Source of the DNA: Microbacterium hibisci
Lineage (GTDB): Bacteria; Actinomycetota; Actinomycetes; Actinomycetales; Microbacteriaceae
Length of the DNA: 64,000 nucleotides
Direction of reading: 5' to 3'
Assembly: GCF_015278255.1 (NCBI RefSeq)
Contig: NZ_JADIJC010000001.1
Location: 806,001-870,000, forward strand
In this document: one piece after another, positions 52,418 to 60,724 of the stretch
How positions within the stretch are numbered: the first letter of the stretch is position 1
Layout: each line of letters begins with the position of its first letter
The notes under the pieces: model-generated
Databases searched by the model: none
Told to the model about the DNA's origin: nothing
The model's input: only the letters and a program-made list of their open reading frames with translations
Made by a program: the position numbers and the translations under genes

Positions 52418-53245
52418 TCAGCCGAGGCGGGTCGGAAGGTCGATGGCGCCCGTCTGCACGAGGCGGACGGCGGTCACCTCGCGGCCCATGAGCCGGTGGG
52501 CGAGGTTCAGGAACTCGTCGGCGGATGCGCCAGTGGCCTCGTAGACGTGGCGGGGCTCGGCATCCGGTCCCGCCAGCAGGTCGCGGGAGACCAGCTGACG
52601 GTAGACGTCCTTCGCGGTCTCTGTGTCGCTGGAGACCAGGCTCACGTCCGACCCCATGACGTAGCTGATCGCGCCCTCCAGGAACGGGTAGTGCGTGCAG
52701 CCCAGCACGAGGGTGTCGACCCCGGCGTGCCGGAGCGGAGCCAGGTACTCCTCGGCCACCGCCAGTACCTCCGGCGAGCCGGTGACGCCGGCCTCGACGA
52801 ACTCGACGAAGCGCGGGCAGGCCTGAGCGAAGACCGTCAGGCGCTCGTTGACGCCGAGCATGTCCTGGTAGGCGCCCGAGCTGATGGTGCCGGCCGTGCC
52901 GATCACTCCGACGCGGCCGTTGCGCGTGGTCGACATCGCGGTGCGCACCGCGGGATTGATGACCTCGACCACGGGCACGTCGTAGCGCTCGCGGGCGTCG
53001 CGCAGCATCGCCGCCGAGGCGGTGTTGCACGCGATCACGAGCATCTTCACGCCCTGCGCGACGAGATCGTCGAGCACCTCCAGCGCGTAGCGACGCACGT
53101 CGGCGATCGGCTTCGGCCCGTAGGGCGAGCGCGCGGTGTCGCCGATGTACAGGATCGATTCCTGCGGCAGCAGCGACGAGACCGCTCGTGCGACGGTGAG
53201 CCCGCCGACTCCGGAGTCGAAGATTCCGATCGGCGCGTCGTTCAC
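52418..53245 (-). CDS. murI: Glutamate racemase
   Basis: 275 aa. Makes D-glutamate for peptidoglycan. Active-site residues are in [14 protein letters not shown] (D10), ACNTASA (C73) and GCTHYPFL (second Cys near 185). Start GTG at 53245; TAGGCT lies 8 nt upstream on the minus strand (53254-53259). Divergent from pncB through a 41-nt promoter region. Confidence 0.95.
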   Translation of the reverse strand: MNDAPIGIFDSGVGGLTVARAVSSLLPQESILYIGDTARSPYGPKPIADVRRYALEVLDDLVAQGVKMLVIACNTASAAMLRDARERYDVPVVEVINPAVRTAMSTTRNGRVGVIGTAGTISSGAYQDMLGVNERLTVFAQACPRFVEFVEAGVTGSPEVLAVAEEYLAPLRHAGVDTLVLGCTHYPFLEGAISYVMGSDVSLVSSDTETAKDVYRQLVSRDLLAGPDAEPRHVYEATGASADEFLNLAHRLMGREVTAVRLVQTGAIDLPTRLG

Positions 53246-53273
53246 GATGCCCCAGCCTACGCCAGCCGCTCAC

Positions 53274-53279
53274 TAGGCT
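53274..53279 (+). promoter_or_regulatory. Putative leaderless -10 box
   Basis: TAGGCT, 7 nt before the pncB ATG at 53287, back to back with a similar box for murI (53254-53259). Confidence 0.45.
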
Positions 53280-53286
53280 GGCCCGC

Positions 53287-54621
53287 ATGGGTGGATCGAC
53301 CGCGCTGCTGACGGATCGCTACGAGCTCACGATGGTCGACGCCGCGCTGCGCGACGGCACCGCCCACCGCCGATGCGTCTTCGAGCTGTTCGGGCGGCGC
53401 CTGCCCGGCGCGCGGCGCTTCGGTGTGGTGGGCGGCACCGGCCGCCTGCTGTCGCTGATCCGCGACTTCCGCTTCGGCGACGACGAGCTGCGCTACCTGC
53501 GTGACGAGATGGTGGTGGATGCCGCGACCCTCGACTTCCTCGAGGGCTACCGGTTCACCGGCTCGGTCACCGGGTACCGCGAGGGCGAGCTGTACTTCCC
53601 CGGATCCCCCATCCTCACGATCGAGGGGACGTTCGCGGAGGCCGTCGTCCTCGAGACGCTCGCGCTCAGCGTGCTGAATCACGACTCCGCCGTCGCGACC
53701 GCCGCGGCGCGCATGAGCATCGCGGCCGGCGACCGCCCCCTGGCCGAGATGGGCTCGCGGCGGGCTGCCGAGGCGTCCGCCGTGGCGGCGGCCCGCGCCG
53801 CCTACATCGCCGGGTTCGGGGCGACCTCGAACCTCGAGGCCGGTCGGTGCTGGGGCATCCCCACCATGGGCACGGCCGCGCACGCGTGGACCCTCCTGCA
53901 CGACACCGAAGAGGACGCCTTCCGCGCGCAGATCGAGGCGCTGGGCGTCGACACCACCCTCCTCGTGGACACCTACGACATCCGCACGGGAGTCGAGACG
54001 GCGATCCGCGTGGCGGGCACCGGCCTGGGCGGCGTGCGGCTCGACTCGGGCGACCTGCCGACCGTCGCCGCCGAGGTGCGCATCCAGCTCGACGAGCTCG
54101 GTGCGACCGGCACCCGGATCACGGTCACGAGCGACCTCGACGAATACGCCATCGCAGCTCTGGCGGCATCGCCGGTCGACGCCTACGGCGTCGGCACGTC
54201 CGTCGTGACGGGATCGGGCACCCCCACCGCCGGCATGGTCTACAAGCTCGTCGCACGTCAGGATTCCGACGGCGGCTGGGTCGCGGTCGCGAAGGCGTCG
54301 ACCGACAAGGGGTCGAAGGGCGGACGCAAGGCGGCCTTCCGCACCCTCGACGCGGGAACGGCGACGAGCGAGCTCATCGTGGTGTCGGACGGCTTCGAAG
54401 AGCTGGAGACCGGCGCCGCGCATCCGGATGCGCGGCCGCTGCAGGTTCCGCTCGTGGTCGACGGAGAACCGGATGCCGCGTACGAGGGCGCGTCGGGGGT
54501 CCAGGCCGCGCGGGCCCATCATTCCCGCGTGCGCGAGGAGCTGCCGGTGCGCGGTCTCGCCCTCAGCCGGTCGGACCCGGCGATCCCGACGGTGTACACC
54601 GACGTCGCGCCGAATCGCTGA
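53287..54621 (+). CDS. pncB: Nicotinate phosphoribosyltransferase
   Basis: 444 aa. First step of NAD salvage: joins nicotinate and PRPP. N-terminal TDRYELTMVDAALRDGTAHRRCVFELF, then GTAAHAWTLLHD with the phosphorylated-His region, LLVDTYDIRTGVETAI, and GVRLDSGDLPTVAAE plus TSVVTGSGTPTAGMVYKLV. Length and motifs are normal. Convergent with the DUF3039 gene. Confidence 0.95.
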   Translation: MGGSTALLTDRYELTMVDAALRDGTAHRRCVFELFGRRLPGARRFGVVGGTGRLLSLIRDFRFGDDELRYLRDEMVVDAATLDFLEGYRFTGSVTGYREGELYFPGSPILTIEGTFAEAVVLETLALSVLNHDSAVATAAARMSIAAGDRPLAEMGSRRAAEASAVAAARAAYIAGFGATSNLEAGRCWGIPTMGTAAHAWTLLHDTEEDAFRAQIEALGVDTTLLVDTYDIRTGVETAIRVAGTGLGGVRLDSGDLPTVAAEVRIQLDELGATGTRITVTSDLDEYAIAALAASPVDAYGVGTSVVTGSGTPTAGMVYKLVARQDSDGGWVAVAKASTDKGSKGGRKAAFRTLDAGTATSELIVVSDGFEELETGAAHPDARPLQVPLVVDGEPDAAYEGASGVQAARAHHSRVREELPVRGLALSRSDPAIPTVYTDVAPNR

Positions 54622-54654
54622 GCCGCCTCCGGGCGGTCAGCCCGTCGAGGCGGG

Positions 54655-54921
54655 TCAGGCCTGAAGCGACTCGTAGATCTCTTTGCAGGTCGGGCAGACC
54701 GGGAACTTCTCGGGATCGCGGCCGGGCGTCCACTTCTTGCCGCACAGTGCGCGCACCGGCTTGCCGGTCAAGGCGGACTCGAGGATCTTGTCCTTCTTGA
54801 CGTAATGCGAGAAGCGCTCGTGGTCACCCGGCTCGATGTTCTCTTCTTTGAGGAGCTCTTCGAGCTCGCGATCGAGGGTCGCGATGCCGCCCTGGTCGGG
54901 GCTGTCCAGCGGGGTGCTCAT
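54655..54921 (-). CDS. DUF3039 family protein
   Basis: 88 aa. Contains LCGKKWTPGRDPEKFPVCPTCKEIYE, a zinc-ribbon-like Cys block, after a helical N-terminal GDHERFSHYVKKDKILESALTGKPVRA. DUF3039 is an actinobacterial family of unknown function. The Cys pattern C-x16-C-x2-C supports metal binding. Confidence 0.85.
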   Translation of the reverse strand: MSTPLDSPDQGGIATLDRELEELLKEENIEPGDHERFSHYVKKDKILESALTGKPVRALCGKKWTPGRDPEKFPVCPTCKEIYESLQA

Positions 54922-54971
54922 GGTCTGCCAGTGTAGCGGGGGCGGACCGCCGCCGGGCCGGTCGCCGTCGC

Positions 54972-56537
54972 TCAGGTGGATTCGGCGAACTCCATGAGGC
55001 GACCGCCGCGCCGCTCGAAGACGATCGATCCGATCGCGATGCCGACGACGAGCACGCCGAGTCCGATGGCCAGGCCGCCCCAGAGCGCGGTGGTGGCGGC
55101 AGCCGTGTCTCCGCGCAGCGCCAGCAGGCCGCACCACAGCACCGGAGCAGACACCACGAGCGCGCCGAGCATGACCAGCCCCTGTGCGACAGCACCCGTC
55201 GAGCTGGTGCGCTGAGGCTGCTGGAACGGGCTCTCGCCGGGGCGCGAGACGGCGTACGGCGCCACCACCGACGAGATGCTCGAGAGGCCGAGGCCGGAGA
55301 GGAACAGGGCGGCGCACACGCCCGTGAGAGCGGGCAGCATCGCCCAGCGTCCGTGGAGCACGGTCGCCACCGGGATGGCGACGGCGAGGAGCGGCACGCC
55401 GACCAGGAGCACGGGAACAAGGCGCCCGACGCGGTCGGAGACGCCGCGCACGCCGCTGGCGATGTGCATCCAGACGGCAGTGGAGTCGTAGGCGAGGTCG
55501 TCGTGGGGCAGCCAGCCGAGGAACAGCGCCGCGAACGGCACCGGCACGAGCGCCACGAGCTCGGGTGGCACGCCGGCGATCAGCAGCGGGACCGCGGTGA
55601 TCACCGCCGCGACGGGGATGACGAGCCCGTTGACGACATACCGCCGATCGCCGAACCAGTAGACGAGGCTGCGGGCCGCGATCGCGCCGCCCGGCGTGCC
55701 CGGTGCGACGCCGAACCAGCCCAGGCCGCCGCGCTCGCGCCCGGTGCCGGGACGTTCGGTGGTCGTGAGCAGGCGCGTGACCGCCCACGCCCACAGCAGG
55801 CTCAGCACGACGATCGTCGCCACCGCCACGCCGACCGAGAGCCAGACGTCGCCGCCCGACGCGACCAGGCCCGGAATCGCCCAGGCCGCGCCGAGCGGGG
55901 TGACGGCGAGCCAGTCGACCGCCTCGAGAAGCTGCGGGGGGACGCTTCCCTCCCATTCCAGCGAGGCGAGGAACACGCCCACCGGGACCACGACGACCAG
56001 CACCACGAGGACGAACACGCCGGAGAGCTCCCGAGAGCGCCGCTCGCGCAGGAACAGCGACGCGAGCGCCATGCAGACGCGCGCGAGCAGCGCGCACGTG
56101 AGGACCCCCAGCACCACGCTCACTGTGCCCACAGCGACCGGAACGCCGTGCTCGGCCCACACGATGGATGAGCAGACCGCGATCGCGAGGAGCACGAAGA
56201 TCGGCACGCTGAGGAGCCCCGCGATCGCCAGCACGACCGCCAGGCGCCCCCGTGAGAGGCCGAACAGCGCGAACCGCCGCGGGTCGAGCGGATCCTCCAC
56301 CGCGCCGAACAGGGGTGCGAGTGCGAAGCCGAGCGTGACGGCCGAGCCGCCCAGCACGGTGACCGCGAGCACCTCGTCGGCCCGCGCGTCGCGCAGCGTC
56401 AGGAGCGCCCAGCAAGCGGCGGCCGTTCCCGCCGCGACGAGCAGGAGCACGGCCACCACGCGCGCGACGTGCCGGGCGTCACCGCGAAAGGTGCCCAGCA
56501 GGAGGGCGATCCTCAGTCGGAGAACGTGTGCAGCCAC
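54972..56537 (-). CDS. ABC exporter membrane protein
   Basis: 521 aa, about twelve hydrophobic segments. Not assigned to a specific permease family. Start overlaps the end of the ABC ATPase gene by 25 nt, so it is its probable membrane partner (ABC-2-like export pair). No substrate-binding protein is nearby, which argues for export. Substrate unknown. Confidence 0.75.
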   Translation of the reverse strand: MAAHVLRLRIALLLGTFRGDARHVARVVAVLLLVAAGTAAACWALLTLRDARADEVLAVTVLGGSAVTLGFALAPLFGAVEDPLDPRRFALFGLSRGRLAVVLAIAGLLSVPIFVLLAIAVCSSIVWAEHGVPVAVGTVSVVLGVLTCALLARVCMALASLFLRERRSRELSGVFVLVVLVVVVPVGVFLASLEWEGSVPPQLLEAVDWLAVTPLGAAWAIPGLVASGGDVWLSVGVAVATIVVLSLLWAWAVTRLLTTTERPGTGRERGGLGWFGVAPGTPGGAIAARSLVYWFGDRRYVVNGLVIPVAAVITAVPLLIAGVPPELVALVPVPFAALFLGWLPHDDLAYDSTAVWMHIASGVRGVSDRVGRLVPVLLVGVPLLAVAIPVATVLHGRWAMLPALTGVCAALFLSGLGLSSISSVVAPYAVSRPGESPFQQPQRTSSTGAVAQGLVMLGALVVSAPVLWCGLLALRGDTAAATTALWGGLAIGLGVLVVGIAIGSIVFERRGGRLMEFAEST

Positions 56538-57991
56538 TCGAGGCCCTCCACGTCGCTGAGGCCCCCGGCCAGCTCGACGAAGCGCTGCTCGAGCGTCAGC
56601 TCGCCGCGCACCTCGTCCACCGTGCCCTCGGCGAGCACCTGGCCGGCGACGATGACCGCGACGCGCGTGCAGACGCGCTCGACGAGCTCCATGCCGTGGC
56701 TCGAGAGGATCACCGTGCCGCCGTGCGCGACATACGTGGACAGGATGTCGAGGATGATCGAGCTCGAGACCGGGTCGACGGCCTCGAACGGCTCGTCGAG
56801 CACCAGCAGGCGCGGCGAGTGGATGAGCGCGCCCGCCAGCATGACCTTCTTCAGCATGCCGGCGGAGTAGTCCGAGACGCTCCGGCCCAACGCATCCTCG
56901 AGGTCGAAGGCCCGTGCGAGGTCGACGGTGCGGCTCTCGACGACGGCCGGCGGCAGTCCGCGCAGCACGCCGTAGTAGTAGAGCAGCTGGCGGCCGCTGA
57001 GCCGATCGAAGGTGCGCAACCGGTCGGGCAGGACGCCCATCAGCTTCTTGGCCGCGAGCGGCTGGGCCGCGGCATCCACTCCCCCCACGTGGATCGTGCC
57101 GCGGTCCGGCTCGAGCAGTCCCGCGATCATCGAGAGGGTCGTCGTCTTGCCGGCGCCGTTGGGACCCACGAGGCCGTAGAAGGTGCCCGCGGGGATGGTG
57201 AGGTCGATGCCGTCGACGGCGTGCGTGCTGCCGAACCGCTTGGTCACGCCCCGCAGCACGAGCGCGTCGCCGGCGGCCGCCGGTACGGGCGCGGGAGCGA
57301 GGGCGACGGATGCCTCGTCTTCCACCTCGTCGACGGCGGCGGCGTCCTCGGACCCGGTGGCGGGCGCGGCGACGGTCGCGGGCTCGGCGTCGGTCGACGC
57401 TGCCGCGGGCTCGTCCACGGGCGCGGGTTCTACCACGGGCGCGGGCTCGACCACGGGCTCAGCATCGACCACGGGGGCGTTTTCGGCAAGGGTCTTGTGT
57501 CCGGGCGCTTCCGCGGCCTGGGGCGACGCCGGCGGGGTGACCGGCGGCAGCGGCGGACGGGGCGGCACCACGATGTCGGCGGCGGCGCTGGCCGCCCGCT
57601 GCAGGTCGCTCGGAGGCGCGGGCGCCGCCGGGGTCGCGGAGGGCTCCTGCGTCGCCGCGCTCGCAGAGCCCGAAGGCTCGGCCGGCGGCGGCCCGGCGGC
57701 ACCGTCGGCCTGCGACGGTGGACGGTCCGCGCGCACCTCGGTCGTCGCCGGAGCGTCGATCACCGCGTCGGCGGCGCTCGCACCCGCTTCGGCGCGTTTC
57801 TGACCGGCCGTCGCGGCGGGGCGCTTCTTGCGCGGAGGGTTCTTGCCGCTCTCCGACCGTTTGCGGGGCGGGCGGCGAGGCTTGTCGGGAGCCGGCGAAA
57901 CCGTGTCTGCGAGTCGCACGACACGCGCACTGGAGTGACGGTCCGGCTCTTCCGGATCGATGTCATTCGGCACCGGGAGGGAGGCTGTCAC
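56513..57991 (-). CDS. ABC transporter ATPase with long disordered N-terminus
   Basis: 492 aa. The ABC domain occupies about residues 250-480: Walker A GPNGAGKTT, signature YSAGMLKK (the usual LSGGQ is degenerate), Walker B LLVLDEPFEAVDP, H-loop LSSHGME. The first ~245 residues are Ala/Pro/Glu-rich with basic KKRPAATAG and EPAPV repeats and are presumably disordered. Together with the overlapping permease this is an export pair. The extension is in frame with normal codon bias. Confidence 0.85.
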   Translation of the reverse strand: MTASLPVPNDIDPEEPDRHSSARVVRLADTVSPAPDKPRRPPRKRSESGKNPPRKKRPAATAGQKRAEAGASAADAVIDAPATTEVRADRPPSQADGAAGPPPAEPSGSASAATQEPSATPAAPAPPSDLQRAASAAADIVVPPRPPLPPVTPPASPQAAEAPGHKTLAENAPVVDAEPVVEPAPVVEPAPVDEPAAASTDAEPATVAAPATGSEDAAAVDEVEDEASVALAPAPVPAAAGDALVLRGVTKRFGSTHAVDGIDLTIPAGTFYGLVGPNGAGKTTTLSMIAGLLEPDRGTIHVGGVDAAAQPLAAKKLMGVLPDRLRTFDRLSGRQLLYYYGVLRGLPPAVVESRTVDLARAFDLEDALGRSVSDYSAGMLKKVMLAGALIHSPRLLVLDEPFEAVDPVSSSIILDILSTYVAHGGTVILSSHGMELVERVCTRVAVIVAGQVLAEGTVDEVRGELTLEQRFVELAGGLSDVEGLEWLHTFSD

Positions 57992-58186
57992 CGATCCAAC
58001 GTATCAACTGGGCCTGATGGCGGGGCAGTTCGTGTCGCCGCGTCGCGGCATTCGCGTAATGTCACGAATCGGCAACGGGGGCCCATCATTCTGCACCTTC
58101 TCAGCCCTCATCGCTACCATGGTCGAGGCACGAAGGGGTGTCGCGCCGGTGAACCGGCAGTGAATCACGCACTTCAGGAGAAGACT

Positions 58187-58879
58187 TTGACCCTTCAGAC
58201 CGTCATCCTCGCCGCCGGGATGGGCTCGCGTCTCGGACGCAGCCTTCCCAAGCCGCTCACCGAACTGAGCGACGGCCGCAGCATCATGCAGCAGCAGCAC
58301 GACAACATCCGTGCCGCCTTCGGCCGCGACGCCAAGATCACCACGGTCGTGGGCTACCGCGCCGAGACCATCGTCGAGGCGTTCCCCGCCGTCGACTACG
58401 TCTACAACGACCGCTACGACCAGACCAACACCTCCAAGAGCCTCCTTCGCGCCCTCGCCACGACGGGCAAGGGCGGCGTGCTGTGGATGAACGGCGACGT
58501 CGTGTTCGACCCCCGTGTGCTCGGCCGCGCGATCGCGCTCATCGAGCGCGACCAGTCGTTCGTCACCGTCAACACCTCCAAGGTGAGCGACGAAGAGGTC
58601 AAGTACACCGTGACGACCGAGGGCTACATCAAGGAGCTGTCGAAGACCGTCAAGGGCGGCATCGGCGAGGCCGTCGGCATCAACTACATCTCGAGCCGCG
58701 ACAAGAAGGCGTTCATGCGCCACCTGGCGCGCGTCGACGACCAGGACTACTTCGAGCGCGGACTCGAGCTCGCGATCGCCGAGGACGCGGTGCTGCTCGA
58801 GCCCCTCGACATCTCGGACCTGTACGCCGTCGAGGTCGACTTCGCCGAAGACCTCGAGCGCGCGAACCTCTTCGTCTGA
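58187..58879 (+). CDS. Sugar/choline-phosphate nucleotidyltransferase-like protein
   Basis: 230 aa. NTP-transferase fold: ILAAGMGSRLGRSLPKPLTEL (nucleotide-binding), VLWMNGDVVFDPRVL and YNDRYDQTNTSKSLLRAL, resembling LicC-type CTP:phosphocholine cytidylyltransferases. TTG start chosen: AGGAG lies 6 nt before it, while an upstream GTG has no ribosome site. Single gene, followed by a strong hairpin. Substrate uncertain. Confidence 0.8.
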   Translation: MTLQTVILAAGMGSRLGRSLPKPLTELSDGRSIMQQQHDNIRAAFGRDAKITTVVGYRAETIVEAFPAVDYVYNDRYDQTNTSKSLLRALATTGKGGVLWMNGDVVFDPRVLGRAIALIERDQSFVTVNTSKVSDEEVKYTVTTEGYIKELSKTVKGGIGEAVGINYISSRDKKAFMRHLARVDDQDYFERGLELAIAEDAVLLEPLDISDLYAVEVDFAEDLERANLFV

Positions 58880-58890
58880 TCTCTTCGCGA

Positions 58891-58921
58891 ACAGCGGCCG
58901 GGTGTCAACCCCGGCCGCTGT
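58891..58921 (+). terminator. Rho-independent-type hairpin
   Basis: Perfect 12-bp stem (58891-58902 and 58910-58921) with a 7-nt loop, 11 nt after the nucleotidyltransferase stop codon. Confidence 0.75.
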
Positions 58922-58936
58922 CGCGTTCGCGGCACA

Positions 58937-58942
58937 TAGGAT
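58937..58942 (+). promoter_or_regulatory. Putative leaderless -10 box
   Basis: TAGGAT, 7 nt before ATG 58950. Confidence 0.45.
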
Positions 58943-58949
58943 CGGCCCG

Positions 58950-59864
58950 ATGGCCGACAAGGTGCACCGCATCCATTCGCTCCCCGGCGACGCCCCGTGG
59001 CAGAGCGGGCTTCCGCCCGCCGGCTCCGAGGAGCACCCGTTCACGATCCGGGCGCTCGATCGCGTGCTCGCGATCCAGCGGCCCGTCGTGCTCGCGCATC
59101 TGCGCAGCATCAGGCTGCGGCATCCGGGTGCCTCCCCCGCCGACATCGTCCGCATCCTGGAGCGGCGGTATCTCGCGGCCGTGACCACGGGCGGTGCTGC
59201 GGTGGGCGCGACTGCCGTGGTGCCGGGGATCGGCACCGGTGTCACGCTCGCGCTGAGCGGCGTGGAGACCGTCGCCTTCCTCGAAGCGACGACGCTCTTC
59301 GCCCAGTCGGTGACCGAGGTGCACGGCATCCCGGTCTCGGATCCCGACCGCGCCCGTGCGCTGGTGCTGACCCTCATGCTGGGCAAGGAGGGCGTCGACC
59401 TCGTGGCGCAGCTCGCGGGGCAGGCGGCGGGCCGGGGACCGTCGCGATCGTCGTACTGGGGCGAACTCGTCACGAAATCGCTGCCGCGCGCTGCTGTCGG
59501 CCCGCTGGTGGATCGGCTGAAGTCGACCTTCATCCGCCAGTTCGCCGCCCGCGGCGGGGCGTCGTGGATCGGAAAGGCGCTGCCCTTCGGCATCGGCGCG
59601 GCGATCGGCGGGGCCGGCAACAACATCCTGGGCCGGCGGGTGCTCGTGGGCTCGCGGCGCGCCTTCGGTGTGCCGCCGGTCGTCCTCCCGGAGGAGCTCG
59701 AGCCGCGCCCCGGATCGGACCGCATCGAACGCGTCGCGGGGCGGGGCATCCGCCGCGCCGGAGAGCTCGTCGTCGGCGGCGTCGCCCGCGGCACGAGCGC
59801 GGTCGGCAAGGCAGTGCGCAGGAAGAAGCCCGACCCGCAGCTCGAGGCGCCGACCTCCGACTGA
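58950..59864 (+). CDS. Conserved hypothetical protein (EcsC-like, possible)
   Basis: 304 aa. A hydrophobic Gly/Ala-rich region (TTGGAAVGATAVVPGIGTGVTLALSG, residues ~78-103) and a second one (GKALPFGIGAAIGGAGNNILG, near 210) suggest membrane association. The rest is helical with a basic C-terminal tail (KAVRRKKPDP). The pattern is reminiscent of EcsC-like proteins, but this is a weak assignment. Function unknown. Confidence 0.6.
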   Translation: MADKVHRIHSLPGDAPWQSGLPPAGSEEHPFTIRALDRVLAIQRPVVLAHLRSIRLRHPGASPADIVRILERRYLAAVTTGGAAVGATAVVPGIGTGVTLALSGVETVAFLEATTLFAQSVTEVHGIPVSDPDRARALVLTLMLGKEGVDLVAQLAGQAAGRGPSRSSYWGELVTKSLPRAAVGPLVDRLKSTFIRQFAARGGASWIGKALPFGIGAAIGGAGNNILGRRVLVGSRRAFGVPPVVLPEELEPRPGSDRIERVAGRGIRRAGELVVGGVARGTSAVGKAVRRKKPDPQLEAPTSD

Positions 59865-59965
59865 GCCTCCTCCCCCCGCCGCCCCTCTCGGCGACAATTC
59901 GGCTGTTGTGCACAGAGGTCGCCGAGTGCCGCCTCGGAAGGACGACGCGCGTCGGACGCCGATCC

Positions 59966-59971
59966 TACGGT
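59966..59971 (+). promoter_or_regulatory. Putative leaderless -10 box
   Basis: TACGGT, 7 nt before ATG 59979. Supports that start over the ATG at 59970, which lies inside the box. Confidence 0.4.
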
Positions 59972-59978
59972 GGCCGGC

Positions 59979-60281
59979 ATGCTGCGCGCACTCGATCCCG
60001 ACGACCCCCGTCCGCCGCTCGCCTATCGCGTGCCATGGCGGGTCGACTGCCTCTACGACCGGCATCCGCTCGTCACCAACGCGGGAGCCGTCGCGCTGGA
60101 CTTCGTGCGCGTGTTCGTCGAGCACGGGTCGATGTCGACGACGGAGCACTGGGGCCAGATGCCGCCGGGAGACACCGCCGAGCTGTGCCTGTGCGAGGCG
60201 GAGCCCGACGACACCGTCGTGACCCTCGCGTGGTTCCGCCCGGACGACGGCGCCGAGTACCTCTGGCGGTTCGTGATGTGA
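59979..60281 (+). CDS. Hypothetical protein
   Basis: 100 aa, soluble, not recognised. YRVPWRVDCLYDRHPLVTNAGAVALDFVRVFVEHG suggests a beta-rich domain, ending WFRPDDGAEYLWRFVM. Two cysteines are adjacent (LCLCEAE). Codon bias supports coding. An ATG at 59970 is an alternative. Confidence 0.6.
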   Translation: MLRALDPDDPRPPLAYRVPWRVDCLYDRHPLVTNAGAVALDFVRVFVEHGSMSTTEHWGQMPPGDTAELCLCEAEPDDTVVTLAWFRPDDGAEYLWRFVM

Positions 60282-60315
60282 CGCGGGCAGCCGTCCACGG
60301 GGTGACAATGGCGGT

Positions 60316-60555
60316 ATGGGCATGTTCAGCAAGCTTCCGGAGGAGCCGATCGAGTGGGCGGGTCTGCCGTCGGAACCCGCGCGCGCCGAGACGGCGGCGG
60401 AGCGATTGACGGATGCCGGCGGCGTCGGTCTCGACGGGATGGGGATCGGGTTCGCCGACGCGCGGCTGGGCGGCGGAGCGGTCGAGAGCATCGTGATCCC
60501 GGTCTCTCCCGCGGTGGAGATCGCGGAGTCGCAGGAGTCCGGCGAGGGCGAGTAG
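60316..60555 (+). CDS. Small acidic hypothetical protein
   Basis: 79 aa. MGMFSKLPEEPIEWAGLPSEP at the start, then a Gly/Ala-rich middle with GVGLDGMGIGFADARLGGGAVESIVIPVSP and an acidic end. Not recognised. 34 nt after the preceding gene and on the same strand, so possibly co-transcribed. Confidence 0.55.
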   Translation: MGMFSKLPEEPIEWAGLPSEPARAETAAERLTDAGGVGLDGMGIGFADARLGGGAVESIVIPVSPAVEIAESQESGEGE

Positions 60556-60666
60556 CGCGGGAGCACGGCCCCGCCGACGCGGCGCGGACGGGGTCCGAGG
60601 TGCGGCTGCGCGCGAGGATTGCGGTCTCGGGCATCGGACGATCGGTGGGTGGAGCGTGATGGCCGC

Positions 60667-60680
60667 TGCAAGCGCTTGCA
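60667..60680. promoter_or_regulatory. LacI-family operator-like palindrome
   Basis: Perfect 14-bp palindrome TGCAAGCGCTTGCA with the central CG typical of LacI/GalR-family operators. It lies 45-58 nt before the maltokinase ATG and ~32 nt upstream of its -10 box, over the expected -35 region, which would suit repression. The regulator is not in the window. Confidence 0.65.
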
Positions 60681-60711
60681 CACGATCTCGACATCCGCGC
60701 GACGCCGGGCA

Positions 60712-60717
60712 TACCCT
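60712..60717 (+). promoter_or_regulatory. Putative leaderless -10 box
   Basis: TACCCT, 7 nt before ATG 60725 of the maltokinase gene. Confidence 0.45.
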
Positions 60718-60724
60718 CGACGGT

